From: an uncultured Prevotellaceae bacterium
GTDB taxonomy: Bacteria; Bacteroidota; Bacteroidia; Bacteroidales; Bacteroidaceae
Direction: 5' to 3'
DNA: 14,791 nt
Assembly (NCBI GenBank): GCA_937902455.1
Contig: CALELI010000151.1
Span: 1-14,791 of the forward strand
The translations under genes and the position numbers were made by a program. The notes beneath the pieces were generated by a model. It was given only the letters and a program-made list of their open reading frames with translations. It had not been told where the DNA came from and did not search any database. Within the stretch, counting starts at the first letter, position 1. The number at the start of each line of letters is the position of its first letter. Shown in pieces: positions 1 through 8,498 of this stretch.

Positions 1-10
1 GTGGACGGTG

Positions 11-71
11 AAATGGAAAAATGGCGAAATGGAGAATAAATGGTAAATTGTAAATTGTAAATGGTAAATAA
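11..71. repeat. Short tandem heptamer array (TAAATTG-type)
   Basis: Five consecutive 7-base units run from 37 to 71: TAAATGG, TAAATTG, TAAATTG, TAAATGG, TAAATAA. Before them, AAATGG recurs at 11, 19 and 27 with a spacing of 8, so the array probably continues beyond the left end of the window. It lies just upstream of the metallophosphoesterase start and resembles the other period-7 arrays in this window. No open reading frame or clear promoter was recognised within it. Confidence 0.75.
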
Positions 72-88
72 AAATTTGAATTAAATAA

Positions 89-577
89 ATGAAGCGAATT
101 GGGCTCTTGTCGGATACTCATGGCTACTGGGACGACAGGTATGAGAAGTACTTCTCTGAATGTGACGAGATATGGCATGCCGGTGATATAGGGTCGTACG
201 AACTGGCAGAGCGACTTAGCGCACTGAAACCGTTCAGGGCAGTATACGGCAATATCGACGGAGGTGATGTCCGCCTGCAGTTCACGGAGAAATATCGTTT
301 TCGCTGCGAGGAAGTGGATGTGCTGATAAAGCATATCGGTGGCTATCCCGGCCATTACGACCCGTCCATTCGAGGAACCCTGTTCGTCCGTCCGCCTCAG
401 CTGTTCATCTCCGGCCACAGCCACATACTGAAGGTGATGTACGACAAGACCCTCAATATGCTACACATCAATCCCGGTGCTGCCGGAATCTACGGATTCC
501 ACAAGCAGCGTACCCTCGTACGCTTCACCATCGACAAGGCCGAGATAAAGGACCTCGAGGTCATAGAACTTAATTGA
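89..577 (+). CDS. YfcE/MJ0936-family metallophosphoesterase
   Basis: A 162-residue single-domain calcineurin-like phosphoesterase, expected to be a cytoplasmic metal-dependent phosphodiesterase. The metal ligands of the family are visible in order: Asp9 and His11 in SDTHG, Asp33 in HAGDIG, Asn55 in YGNID, His82 in IKHIGG, and His110 and His112 in SGHSH. The length matches the YfcE family, which is usually 150-185 residues. The ATG at 89 fits because the DTHG motif begins nine residues later, as is normal, and an AT-rich leader precedes it. It converges on the NhaC remnant from the opposite strand with about 40 bases between them. The physiological substrate cannot be read from the sequence. 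Confidence 0.93.
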   Translation: MKRIGLLSDTHGYWDDRYEKYFSECDEIWHAGDIGSYELAERLSALKPFRAVYGNIDGGDVRLQFTEKYRFRCEEVDVLIKHIGGYPGHYDPSIRGTLFVRPPQLFISGHSHILKVMYDKTLNMLHINPGAAGIYGFHKQRTLVRFTIDKAEIKDLEVIELN

Positions 578-620
578 GTGAGGGAATGTCAGAGAAGGGA
601 TTTATCCAATAATCTGAACG

Positions 621-827
621 CTACTTTCCGATACCGGTCTTCTTGATCTTCCTCCACGGCATCTTGTAGATGCGCATTGACAGTCCTGCCGCTGTTGCCG
701 CAGCGAAAAGCATGCAGATCTGACTTCCTCCGTTCATGGCGTTGGCGCCGAAGAAATGGACGGTCAGGCAGATAAGTCCTACGAGTATTATTACCGGAAT
801 GAGGGAAACGATAGGGGATGGTCTCAT
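621..827 (-). pseudogene. N-terminal remnant of an NhaC-type Na+/H+ antiporter
   Basis: This is a 68-codon frame starting at the ATG at 827, which overlaps the stop of the kinase gene upstream as ATGA. The protein begins with a PSPIVSLIP segment, then a hydrophobic helix, then NGGSQI and a second helix ending at KMPW. From recall this matches the first 55-60 residues of Bacteroidetes NhaC-family antiporters. Those run to about 430-480 residues, so the transport core is absent. The stop is TAG at 621-623, and no continuation was seen in the 40 bases before the facing gene. It may be a deletion remnant, or a small two-helix membrane protein still translated by coupling. The family call is moderate because only the N-terminus is present. 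Confidence 0.6.
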
Positions 828-1447
828 GATTTTGCGAGGAATTTGTCGATTATGTGTGTGAGTATATCTGTGGAAGTTTCGATGCCGAACAACGACGAGT
901 CGATGCAGACATCGTAATATTTCTTGTCGCCCCATTCCTGTCCTGTATAGTAGTTATAGAATTCGGCACGTTTGCGTTCTCCTTCCTTGATGAACTTCCT
1001 TGCTTCGTCGGCAGAGCAGTTGTGGCGCTTCATGACATTCTCTATCCTGAAGTCAAGGTCGGCATATATAAATATATTAAGGTGTCGTGGATTCTCACGA
1101 AGAACATAGTCTGCACATCTTCCGAGGAACACACACCTCTTTTCCTTCGCCTCGTTCCATATCACCTCACTCTGGAACTGGAACAGCGAACCCTGAGTGA
1201 TTCCTTCGCTGTAATAGTTTGCATGGCCGATGATAGGAACCTTGTTGAAGAGCAGGTTGTGAAGTCGGCCATGTTTCTCGTCCTGTCTCTCAAAGAGCTT
1301 TTCACTGAATCCGCTTTTCTTTGCGGCAAGGGCAAGGAGTTCCTTGTCGTAGAGCTGGCAGTCGAACTGTCTGGCGAGGGCTTCGGCTATCTGCTTGCCT
1401 CCACTGCCTAACTCGCGTCCTATGGTTATGGAGAAGATGTCGTTCAT
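824..1447 (-). CDS. Cytidylate kinase-like family protein
   Basis: A 207-residue P-loop nucleotide kinase of the cytidylate-kinase-like family (Pfam AAA_26 type), distinct from housekeeping Cmk. A glycine-rich loop GRELGSGGKQI lies at residues 10-20. It is followed by a YDKELL segment of the kind seen in this family and by a basic helix (RHNCSADEARKFI, EGERKRAEFYNYY) that probably forms the lid. The start overlaps the stop of the MATE gene by four bases (ATGA), and its own stop overlaps the start of the NhaC remnant in the same way, so the three are probably translationally coupled. The substrate is unknown. Pairing with a MATE exporter might mean a role in handling an exported nucleotide-like compound, but that is only inference. 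Confidence 0.88.
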   Translation of the reverse strand: MNDIFSITIGRELGSGGKQIAEALARQFDCQLYDKELLALAAKKSGFSEKLFERQDEKHGRLHNLLFNKVPIIGHANYYSEGITQGSLFQFQSEVIWNEAKEKRCVFLGRCADYVLRENPRHLNIFIYADLDFRIENVMKRHNCSADEARKFIKEGERKRAEFYNYYTGQEWGDKKYYDVCIDSSLFGIETSTDILTHIIDKFLAKS

Positions 1448-2790
1448 ATCTGATTGAATTTATGTCGGTAAATGAAAAATACTATAGCTGTCATCACTGA
1501 TGCCAGGAAGTCGGAGAGAGGTATGGCATACCATATTCCGAACAGCTGGAAGAAGTGTGGCAGTATGATGAGTCCCGGCAGCAGGAATATCAGCTGTCTT
1601 GTCAGCGACAGGAATATGCTTATCTTGGCCATTCCAATGCTCTGGAAGAAATTGGTTGTGACCATCTGGAAACCTATGACTGGGAATGTACAGGTATAGA
1701 GTACCATAGCCGGTGTGGCCATGGATATGAGTTCTTCATCGTGTGTGAACATCCTTACACATAGTCCTGGGAAGAACACTCCCACGATGAACGCTATGCA
1801 ACATACGATTGTGGCAAGTGCCATGGTGTAGTAATAGACCTTCATCAGTCGTGGAATCAGCTGAGCTCCGTAGTTGTAGCCTGCAATAGGCTGCATTCCC
1901 TGATTGAGTCCCATGACAATCATTGCAAAGAAGAAACCGATTCGGTTTACGATGCTGTACGCACCTACTGCGAGGTCACCGCCATACATGAGCAATCCCT
2001 TGTTCACGAATATCACGACCAGACAGGCACAGCTGTTCATCAGGAACGGGGACATACCGATGGAGAGAATGTCCGTCACTATTCGTTTCTTCAGCCCGTA
2101 GATGCCTTTCTTGAAATGGATTACCTCGTTAGGGTTGGAGAATATCTTCAGCTGGACACAGAGACACACCGTCTGTGACAGTACCGTAGCGATGGCTGCG
2201 CCCTGGATTCCCATGTTCAGCGTGTAGATGAAGATAGGGTCGAGGATTGCATTCAGCACAACCGTGATTATTGTGCAGTACATTGCCATTTTCGGCTTTC
2301 CAATAGAACGCAGCAGGGCGTTCTGACCGAAGTAGAGGTGGGTGATTGAATTTCCTAAGAGAATGATTATGATATAGTCCTTAGCATAGGGTAGGGTATT
2401 GTCAGTCGCCCCGAAGAAACGAAGGATAGGGTCGATGAAGATAAGGCATAGTGCCATGAATATGATGCCGGTCAGAATCTTCATCACGAAGCAGTTTCCG
2501 AATATTCGGTCGGCACTCGAATAGTCTTTCTGTCCGAGTCGGACCGACAAGATGGTTGCTGCTCCTACACCCACCATAGCCCCAACTGCCGCACTCAGGT
2601 TCATCAACGGGAAGGTTATGGCAAGTCCTGACAACGCCAATGCTCCCACTCCATGCCCAATGAAGATACTGTCTACCATGTTGTACAGCGACGATGCCGT
2701 CATCGCAATGATGGCTGGCAGAGAGTACTTCAAGAGCAACTGTCCAATTTTCTCCGTCCCTAATTCCTTAGGACTGTTCTGTTCATTCAT
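1444..2790 (-). CDS. MATE family efflux transporter
   Basis: A 448-residue integral membrane protein with about 12 hydrophobic segments, the normal size and topology for MATE drug/sodium antiporters of the DinF/MepA-like branch. The N-terminal SLPAIIAMTASSLYNMVDSIF region is the typical first helix of the family. The second repeat contains GLNQGMQPIAGYNYGAQ, a highly characteristic MATE segment. It should use an ion gradient to export cationic compounds across the inner membrane. The ATG at 2790 is the only good start. It follows the S9 peptidase gene after an 83-base gap holding a heptamer repeat array, and overlaps the kinase gene downstream by ATGA. No substrate can be assigned. Confidence 0.95.
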   Translation of the reverse strand: MNEQNSPKELGTEKIGQLLLKYSLPAIIAMTASSLYNMVDSIFIGHGVGALALSGLAITFPLMNLSAAVGAMVGVGAATILSVRLGQKDYSSADRIFGNCFVMKILTGIIFMALCLIFIDPILRFFGATDNTLPYAKDYIIIILLGNSITHLYFGQNALLRSIGKPKMAMYCTIITVVLNAILDPIFIYTLNMGIQGAAIATVLSQTVCLCVQLKIFSNPNEVIHFKKGIYGLKKRIVTDILSIGMSPFLMNSCACLVVIFVNKGLLMYGGDLAVGAYSIVNRIGFFFAMIVMGLNQGMQPIAGYNYGAQLIPRLMKVYYYTMALATIVCCIAFIVGVFFPGLCVRMFTHDEELISMATPAMVLYTCTFPVIGFQMVTTNFFQSIGMAKISIFLSLTRQLIFLLPGLIILPHFFQLFGIWYAIPLSDFLASVMTAIVFFIYRHKFNQI

Positions 2791-2806
2791 TTTCTATGAT
2801 TATAGT

Positions 2807-2848
2807 TTCACGTTTCAGGATTCAGGATTCAGTTTTCAGTTTTCCTGA
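2807..2848. repeat. Heptamer array between S9 peptidase and MATE genes
   Basis: Six period-7 units lie end to end: TTCACGT, TTCAGGA twice, TTCAGTT twice, and TTCCTGA. Degenerate TTTCCTGG and TTTCG follow. The array fills most of the 83 bases between the S9 stop and the MATE start. No hairpin-plus-T terminator is visible, so transcription may run through. Confidence 0.8.
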
Positions 2849-2873
2849 TTTCCTGGTTTCGTAGGTTCCCCTA

Positions 2874-5027
2874 CTATTTCTTCTTCCCGAACTCATCCCA
2901 TGCAGGTGGCTCTACTCCGATGAGGTTCTTCACGAAGAAGTCGTAGCGCTTGTGCTCTCCGTAGGAGTCACCCATAGTATGGTGGGCACCTGGCAGGTAG
3001 ATGAATTCAAAGTCCTTGTTTGCCTTCTGAAGGGCGTTGACTACCTGGAACGAAGATGAAGGGTCTACATTGTCATCCATTTCTCCCACTACGAGCATGA
3101 GCTTTCCTGTGAGGTTCTTTGCGTTTACGACATTCGAACATGCCTCATAGCTCTCGTCGACGGTACCCATCCATTGCTCGTTCCACCAGATCTTGTCCAT
3201 CCTGTTGTCGTGGCATCCACATGCAGAGTATGCTGCCTTGTAGAAATCGCCGTGGAACAGCATTGCTCCGAGGGATTCCTGACCACCTGCGGAACAGCCG
3301 TAGATACCCATCCGTTCGATGTCCATCTGCTTGTACTGCTTTGCTGCTGCCTTTATCCATGCAATATGATCTGGAAGTCCGGCATCCTTGAGATTCTTGT
3401 AGCATACTTCCTCAAACTCCTTAGTGCGGAACGAAGTGGTCATACCGTCTACCTGAACTACGATGAATCCAAGTTCTGCGAGGTCACAGAGGTTGCCGTA
3501 CCATGTAGAGAATGACTTAGGTACGTACTGGTCACCAGGACCTGAGTAGATATATTCGATTACAGGGTATTTCTTCTTGGGGTTGAAGTTCGAAGGACGT
3601 GCGATGAGTCCCCACATGTCGGTCTTCCCGTCACGGCCTTTTGCAACGAATACCTCTGGTGCCTTCCAGCCAGTCTTCAGCAGTTCGCTGATGTCGGCGC
3701 GTGCTATCTCGCGGATGAGATGGCCGTCTTCGCCTGAGCGCAGTACTGTGACAGGTGGATTCTCAACAGAGGAATAGGTGTCGACAAGATATTTCATGTC
3801 TCTTGTGAAGGTTGCTCTGTGAGTGCCGTTTCCTGGGGTAAGTTCTACCAGTCCTGTTCCGTCGAGGTTTATCTTGTAGTAGTGGATGAAGTAAGGGTCT
3901 TCGTCCTTGTTCATTTCGTTGGCTGTGAACCAGATGATACCTTTCTCCTCGTCAATTCTCTGCACGTCGCGTACCCAGTACTCGCCTTTGGTAATCTGTG
4001 TTGCCACATTCCCCTTCGTCCTGTCGTAGAGGTACAGGTGAGCATAGTTGTCGCGGTCGCTCTTCCAGATGATTCGCTTTCCGTCGCGGAAGTCGTGACG
4101 ATAGTTACGGCTGTAAGCCACATACTTTGGACTTGTCTCCTCGATGAGTGTGCGTACTTTGCCCTCGAGGTTCATTTCAAGCACACGGTAGGTCTTGTGA
4201 CCTCTCTCGTTGAATTCGAAGGTCACGGTCTTGCTGTCGTCGTCCCAGTCAGGTGCACTGACTTCATACTGGTACTGGAATAATTCAGTGGATGGCTCGC
4301 TCACCTTTCCTGTCTCGAGTTCGATGATGACAGGCACTCTGTAATTGAGTGAGTCGCCAGGCTTTGTGTATTGAAGGTCGCTGTATTTAGGCTGCACCTG
4401 ATCTCTTGGAGATGAGTTGACGTATGTGATCATGTGTTTAGGTGCAGGCTTTATCTTTGTGGTTGCAAGATACTTGCCGTCGGGTGACAGTCGTGCGTGG
4501 ATGGAATAATAGAATGTGTCCACTCCGTCTTTCGTGAGCTGGCGGTCACCAATCCAGAGGTTGCTGTTCTTCCATGAAAGGATGAGGCTGTCCCTCAGGT
4601 ATGTGTTGCCACATTCGTCGTTCTCCGGGTCGACGGTCATCCAGTGGTGGTTCTGCTGATGCCATGTCAGTTTTCTCTCGCCTTGCTGGTTTCGCATTTG
4701 CGGACGGTTGCCGTTGCCTCGTGGACGCCAATCACCCCAGCGCTGAGCTCCTTCCTGCTGTTCTGGTGTCTTGTAGACCTCGACAGTGTTGGTCTCAGCA
4801 TCGATTACGTATGTCTGAGTGGTGTCTCCCTCTTCAAGGGTGTAGGTGAACTTATGGGAGTCTCCGATGGCTCGTGCCTGTACGTTCGAGTTCTTCACTT
4901 TCCCTGAATAGTCCTTACGTAGATTCCATGCACGGTTGTAGTCTTCTACTTTTCCCTGTGCAGATGCGCTTACAACTATCATGAAGTTGCAGGCAAGGAT
5001 TAGTGTGCAAGCAATGATTTTGTTCAT
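2874..5027 (-). CDS. Secreted S9 family peptidase (DPP IV-like)
   Basis: A 717-residue serine peptidase of clan SC, family S9. Residues 1-23 form a Sec signal peptide with a likely cleavage after ASA before Gln24, so the enzyme acts in the periplasm or at the cell surface. Residues of about 60-450 are a DPP IV-type beta-propeller (for example LSPDGKYLATT near 180). Residues of about 470-710 are the alpha/beta-hydrolase domain. The nucleophile is Ser579 in GCSAGG, the acid is in DDN at 651-652, and the base is His682 or His683 in GAHH. The nucleophile elbow is GxSAGG and not the GWSYGG usual in DPP IV proper, so strict Xaa-Pro specificity should not be assumed. It starts two bases after the stop of membrane protein B, consistent with one operon. 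Confidence 0.94.
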   Translation of the reverse strand: MNKIIACTLILACNFMIVVSASAQGKVEDYNRAWNLRKDYSGKVKNSNVQARAIGDSHKFTYTLEEGDTTQTYVIDAETNTVEVYKTPEQQEGAQRWGDWRPRGNGNRPQMRNQQGERKLTWHQQNHHWMTVDPENDECGNTYLRDSLILSWKNSNLWIGDRQLTKDGVDTFYYSIHARLSPDGKYLATTKIKPAPKHMITYVNSSPRDQVQPKYSDLQYTKPGDSLNYRVPVIIELETGKVSEPSTELFQYQYEVSAPDWDDDSKTVTFEFNERGHKTYRVLEMNLEGKVRTLIEETSPKYVAYSRNYRHDFRDGKRIIWKSDRDNYAHLYLYDRTKGNVATQITKGEYWVRDVQRIDEEKGIIWFTANEMNKDEDPYFIHYYKINLDGTGLVELTPGNGTHRATFTRDMKYLVDTYSSVENPPVTVLRSGEDGHLIREIARADISELLKTGWKAPEVFVAKGRDGKTDMWGLIARPSNFNPKKKYPVIEYIYSGPGDQYVPKSFSTWYGNLCDLAELGFIVVQVDGMTTSFRTKEFEEVCYKNLKDAGLPDHIAWIKAAAKQYKQMDIERMGIYGCSAGGQESLGAMLFHGDFYKAAYSACGCHDNRMDKIWWNEQWMGTVDESYEACSNVVNAKNLTGKLMLVVGEMDDNVDPSSSFQVVNALQKANKDFEFIYLPGAHHTMGDSYGEHKRYDFFVKNLIGVEPPAWDEFGKKK

Positions 5028-5029
5028 AA

Positions 5030-6835
5030 TTAATAGATATTAAAGTCATTAAAGAAATAATAGTACCACCAGTATGTCTTGCCGTAGACGGGTTTCAGCA
5101 TCTTTCCGATTTCTACTATCTTGCTTCCGTCCCCGAGGGTTGTCTGATAGTCGCTGACGAACTTGTTGAATTCCATGGAATGTTGCTGATTGAATATGTC
5201 GACGGCTTCGACTATGTGTTTTGGGACATTTTCGACGGAGTGGTTTGCGTAGTAGTTCTCCAGCTGGAACTTGATGAGGTCGTCGTCCTTCAGTATCATG
5301 GCATAGCATACTGCTGCCTCCTGCTGCACCATGTTCTGGGCGATGAGGTAGGCATAGTTGTTGATGATATATTCCATGCAGAGACCATTGTCGACATCCA
5401 GTTCGCCTTCTCCGCTCAGTTCCAGAGGGGCGACTGCATGATATTCGGGACTGTCAATGAATGCACCGAGGTCCATCCTCATGCGTTCGCGTTCCTGGGC
5501 CCATTTCTTGTGGAAGGTAGTGGAACGTAGCATGGTCAGGTATTTCTCTGCCAGGTCGTTCTCCTCTTTCCAGATGGCACATCTTGCCATCATCTTCAGC
5601 TGTTTCAGCGACTGACAGTGATTGACCTCGTTCTCCATCGCCCATCGGTATGCGAAGTTCACGAGCCCGTTGTAGTAGTAGAGCAGTGAACCTGCCGTGA
5701 CGATCATCCTGACCTTCAGTTTCCCGCAGTTGGGTGTGGTGCCGATGTTGTTGAGTGCAAACATCTTCTCGCCGAGCTGTCCGAGGTTGATGAGTGCGAT
5801 GTTCTTGCACATCACCATCTGATGGGTAGGGGATGACTGGTGTTTCTCGAATTCGTCGATTACATCCTGCCACCTACATTCGTCGACGGCCTTGTAGAGC
5901 CTCAGTTCGCTTTGGAAGTTCTCGTCGCTGAAGTTGTTCTTCAGGCATATCATTGTACAGATTCCGATGCTGATGAATCCTGCAACGAAGCAAGTCGGTT
6001 TCCTGGTCCATGCCGCTCTTGCCATCCACTGCTTGCCTATGCAACCTAAGAAGATGCACCATGCTGCAATCACGAAGAACGGCATGCTCTTCTCCCAGTC
6101 GGTGTAGTCGAGATGCTGGAACAGAGGTAGGCCTACCCACCATGCGTCCTCAATGCGGAACTGACTGTACATCTGATAGGCTATCCATGGAACCAGTCCT
6201 ATGCAGAGGAGTCCTGTGACAACGATGGCTATCCGTTCCCAGAGGATTCCCTTGCTGCTTCTCGTCAGCATCATCACAATCGCTCCGAGCAATGCCCACC
6301 ATCCGCAGGCAACATATCCGAGTGATGTCAGGACAATAATATAGGTCACTTTCGCGACCGTACGTGTTGTGTTTCTCTGGCAGAAGGTGTCGATGCCCTT
6401 CATTCCCCACAATGTGATAATCATCACGAGGTAGCCGACACTCTGTTCGAACCAGTACCCTTGGTCGTTGATGTAGTAGAGCCAGTATCCAAGGTCGGTA
6501 ATTGAGCACATCAGTGCACAGACAGGCACCAGTCCGAGTACAATCCAGACGCCTTTCAGGTCGAAGACCTTTATCGTGAGCAGGAAACTCGCTACCCAGA
6601 TGAGAATCAGGATTCCGCTACCCAGCCAGGGGTAGAAGAAATACTGTGTGAGGTAGCATCCTGTCCATTCGAGCAGTCCGCCTGGGACAGTGAGTTTCTC
6701 CACCATGAAGGTATGGCTGCTCATGAAGATGGAGTGTTCCTGAACGGCATAGAGGTAATCATAATTCATTACTGGCAACAATATTGCTGCCAGTAATGCA
6801 AATATGACTGATATGATTGTTACGAATCTGTTCAT
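5030..6835 (-). CDS. Polytopic membrane protein B (DUF6057-like), paralogue of 8494-10452
   Basis: A 601-residue protein from the ATG at 6835. A TTG at 6859 would add eight residues but lies at the edge of a repeat array, so the ATG is preferred. Residues of about 1-300 contain around eight hydrophobic helices. The C-terminal half is soluble, helical and TPR-like in appearance. Motifs shared with paralogue A include DYLYAVQ (26-32), VPGG (50-53), GCYLTQYFFYP (59-69), YSQFRIEDAW before the soluble half, STTFHKKWA, and an aromatic C-terminus containing WWYYYFF. I recall this layout as DUF6057, but that name needs a profile search. Function is unknown. It lies between the PD40 haem lipoprotein and the S9 peptidase, with only two bases to the peptidase start. 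Confidence 0.85.
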   Translation of the reverse strand: MNRFVTIISVIFALLAAILLPVMNYDYLYAVQEHSIFMSSHTFMVEKLTVPGGLLEWTGCYLTQYFFYPWLGSGILILIWVASFLLTIKVFDLKGVWIVLGLVPVCALMCSITDLGYWLYYINDQGYWFEQSVGYLVMIITLWGMKGIDTFCQRNTTRTVAKVTYIIVLTSLGYVACGWWALLGAIVMMLTRSSKGILWERIAIVVTGLLCIGLVPWIAYQMYSQFRIEDAWWVGLPLFQHLDYTDWEKSMPFFVIAAWCIFLGCIGKQWMARAAWTRKPTCFVAGFISIGICTMICLKNNFSDENFQSELRLYKAVDECRWQDVIDEFEKHQSSPTHQMVMCKNIALINLGQLGEKMFALNNIGTTPNCGKLKVRMIVTAGSLLYYYNGLVNFAYRWAMENEVNHCQSLKQLKMMARCAIWKEENDLAEKYLTMLRSTTFHKKWAQERERMRMDLGAFIDSPEYHAVAPLELSGEGELDVDNGLCMEYIINNYAYLIAQNMVQQEAAVCYAMILKDDDLIKFQLENYYANHSVENVPKHIVEAVDIFNQQHSMEFNKFVSDYQTTLGDGSKIVEIGKMLKPVYGKTYWWYYYFFNDFNIY

Positions 6836-6860
6836 ATTTTTGGCCGTTTTCTGGGACAAC

Positions 6861-6891
6861 GGCTAATAGCTAACGGCTAACGGCTGATGGC
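6861..6891. repeat. Heptamer array (GGCTAAC-type) between PD40 gene and membrane protein B
   Basis: Four period-7 units, GGCTAAT, AGCTAAC, GGCTAAC and GGCTGAT, are followed by GGC. The array overlaps the 3' end of the PD40 lipoprotein gene: the TAG stop at 6877-6879 and the last residues AISR are made of repeat units. It also abuts the alternative TTG start of the next gene. Confidence 0.8.
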
Positions 6892-8460
6892 CGCAGAGTC
6901 TGTTGCCGCAGGTTTCTGCACAGAAGCACCAGTACTTCCGTCTACATAGCTTGACACCTTCGTGCTCTTGAAAGTACACTGGATTGGGTCCTGCTTTGCA
7001 ACCTCTGCAAATTCCTGAGGAGTGATGGTCACTGGCTCAATCATGAACTCCGGACGATTGTAGCTTCTTCCCTGGAATGTGTAGAAGTTAGGGTCTTTCT
7101 GAGGTACTTCGAATGCCTTGTGTGCCTTGCCGTTCTTGTCGAAGTATGCAATGTAAGGCCTTGTGTAGTTACCGTCGTCCCTTCGGCTGGCAAACATTAT
7201 CCATCTGCCGTTGCTCGACCATGTAGGGTAGCTCTCGCTCTGGTCGCTGTTGATGTTCTCGACCTTGCGGACTTCCTGGGTCTTCATGTCCATGATGAAG
7301 ATGTCGGCATGTGGGTGCCATACGTGGAAGCAGCCGAAGTCGCCTTCTGCAAACAGCATGTACTTGTTGTCAGGACTTACCCTTGGCAGCGACACACTTC
7401 TCTGCTTCGATGCTGCATCGTAGATGAGTTCTGCCTGTCCGAACTCGCGTGTCTTCTTGTCGAACGACTTGCGGTAGAGACTGTAGAGCACTTCCTTGTA
7501 TCTGTGAATCATCTCAGTCTCAGGAGCCACTGTGTCCCTGTACTCAAAGTGAGCGGAGCAGAAATACAGGTAGTCGCCTGTTGCGTCCCAGGCTGGGAAT
7601 ACTTCCAGCTCGTTCGGCTGGCAGGAGATGTTGCTCACCTCGTCCTTCACTACGTCGTAGAGGATAAGGTCGCTCTTTGTGTCCTGCACTTCAATCTTTG
7701 CCTTGTCCTTTGTGTGGAACGACTGACCGGTTGAGTTCGTGGAATATGCAATCACATCCTCTGTTGGGTGCCATGCCGGATAGACTCCCGCACTCAGGGT
7801 GGAGTCGGTCTTCAGGTTAATCTTCTTTATCTGGTTGTCCTTCACGATCATCGTGCCACCAAGTCCCTGACGCATGTGGAACTGCATGTTGTCGGTCTTG
7901 AAGTTCCTGTAGGAATGGCAGTTCACGCACTGACCGGTTGCCTCCGTTCCTACCATCATGTTGTTGTAGATGTCCTTCTCCTCGAAGTTGGTGATGTTTC
8001 TCTGGTTGATGGTCAGCAACTCGTAGGCCACGTATGAAGGCTTTATCAGACGATACGAGATATACTCGTCGATGTCCTCCTCGGCCACGTAGATGTTGAA
8101 CGGCTTATATGCTTTCCAGCTGCCGTCCTTGCCTACGAACACCTCCACCTTTATCTGTCCGCCCTTGGCGGCTTTGAGCAGCTCGTGCCATTCGTCTTCG
8201 TCGATGACCACTTTCTTTCCGTCACCGTAAGTCTGCTGAATGGTGCCGCAACTCAGTCGTGCCACGCATTCCTCTCCAGCCTCTCTCACTGCGAAGTTCA
8301 TCGGTGCTATGTTTGCAGGGATAGTCACTTCCGTATAGTCAGGGAAGATAGTCGGTACCTTGTCCTCCTGACTGCAGTTTGCCGGTACACTCGGATGACT
8401 CGTACAAGCCACCATCAGTACTGCCACTGTCAATATTGCAATATAATTAATCCTATTCAT
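6877..8460 (-). CDS. PD40/TolB-like beta-propeller lipoprotein with a haem-c motif
   Basis: A 527-residue protein from the ATG at 8460; a TTG at 8466 would add two residues. Residues 1-18 are a lipoprotein signal ending LMVA before Cys19, so it should be anchored in an outer-facing membrane leaflet. Residues 178-182 are CVNCH, a c-type haem attachment motif, followed within about 20 residues by Met and His candidates for the sixth ligand (NMQFHMR). Residues of about 210-480 show repeated PD40/WD40-like blades (GVYPAWHPTEDVIAYS, VFPAWDATGDYLYF, YPTWSSNGRWIMFAS). The family is often labelled TolB-like or cytochrome c-related; its function is not known to me. It sits between two paralogous membrane proteins, suggesting a shared envelope complex. 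The last residues come from a repeat array. Confidence 0.85.
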   Translation of the reverse strand: MNRINYIAILTVAVLMVACTSHPSVPANCSQEDKVPTIFPDYTEVTIPANIAPMNFAVREAGEECVARLSCGTIQQTYGDGKKVVIDEDEWHELLKAAKGGQIKVEVFVGKDGSWKAYKPFNIYVAEEDIDEYISYRLIKPSYVAYELLTINQRNITNFEEKDIYNNMMVGTEATGQCVNCHSYRNFKTDNMQFHMRQGLGGTMIVKDNQIKKINLKTDSTLSAGVYPAWHPTEDVIAYSTNSTGQSFHTKDKAKIEVQDTKSDLILYDVVKDEVSNISCQPNELEVFPAWDATGDYLYFCSAHFEYRDTVAPETEMIHRYKEVLYSLYRKSFDKKTREFGQAELIYDAASKQRSVSLPRVSPDNKYMLFAEGDFGCFHVWHPHADIFIMDMKTQEVRKVENINSDQSESYPTWSSNGRWIMFASRRDDGNYTRPYIAYFDKNGKAHKAFEVPQKDPNFYTFQGRSYNRPEFMIEPVTITPQEFAEVAKQDPIQCTFKSTKVSSYVDGSTGASVQKPAATDSAAISR

Positions 8461-8463
8461 AAC

Positions 8464-8498
8464 CAATACACTTTAACCTTTAACCTATACACTTTAAT
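8464..8498. repeat. Heptamer array (CTTTAAC-type) between membrane protein A and PD40 gene
   Basis: Five period-7 units are seen: CAATACA, CTTTAAC twice, CTATACA and CTTTAAT. The array fills the gap between the two genes. The TAA stop of membrane protein A at 8494-8496 lies inside the last unit. Confidence 0.75.

Noticed and set aside
854..1411. A 185-codon plus-strand frame
   Set aside because: It is fully antisense to the cytidylate-kinase-like gene, which has a clear P-loop and coupled neighbours.
2807..2848. Heptamer arrays considered as a CRISPR array or a terminator
   Set aside because: The units are 7 bases with no spacers, so not CRISPR. There is no stem-loop followed by a T run, so not an intrinsic terminator.
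6857..6859. TTG as the start of membrane protein B (and similarly TTG 10479 for A and TTG 8466 for the lipoprotein)
   Set aside because: In each case an in-frame ATG follows within 9 codons, and the TTG lies in or beside a repeat array or AT-rich leader. The ATG also gives more typical N-termini.
7120..7734. A 204-codon plus-strand frame
   Set aside because: It is antisense to the PD40 propeller region and has no recognisable motif.
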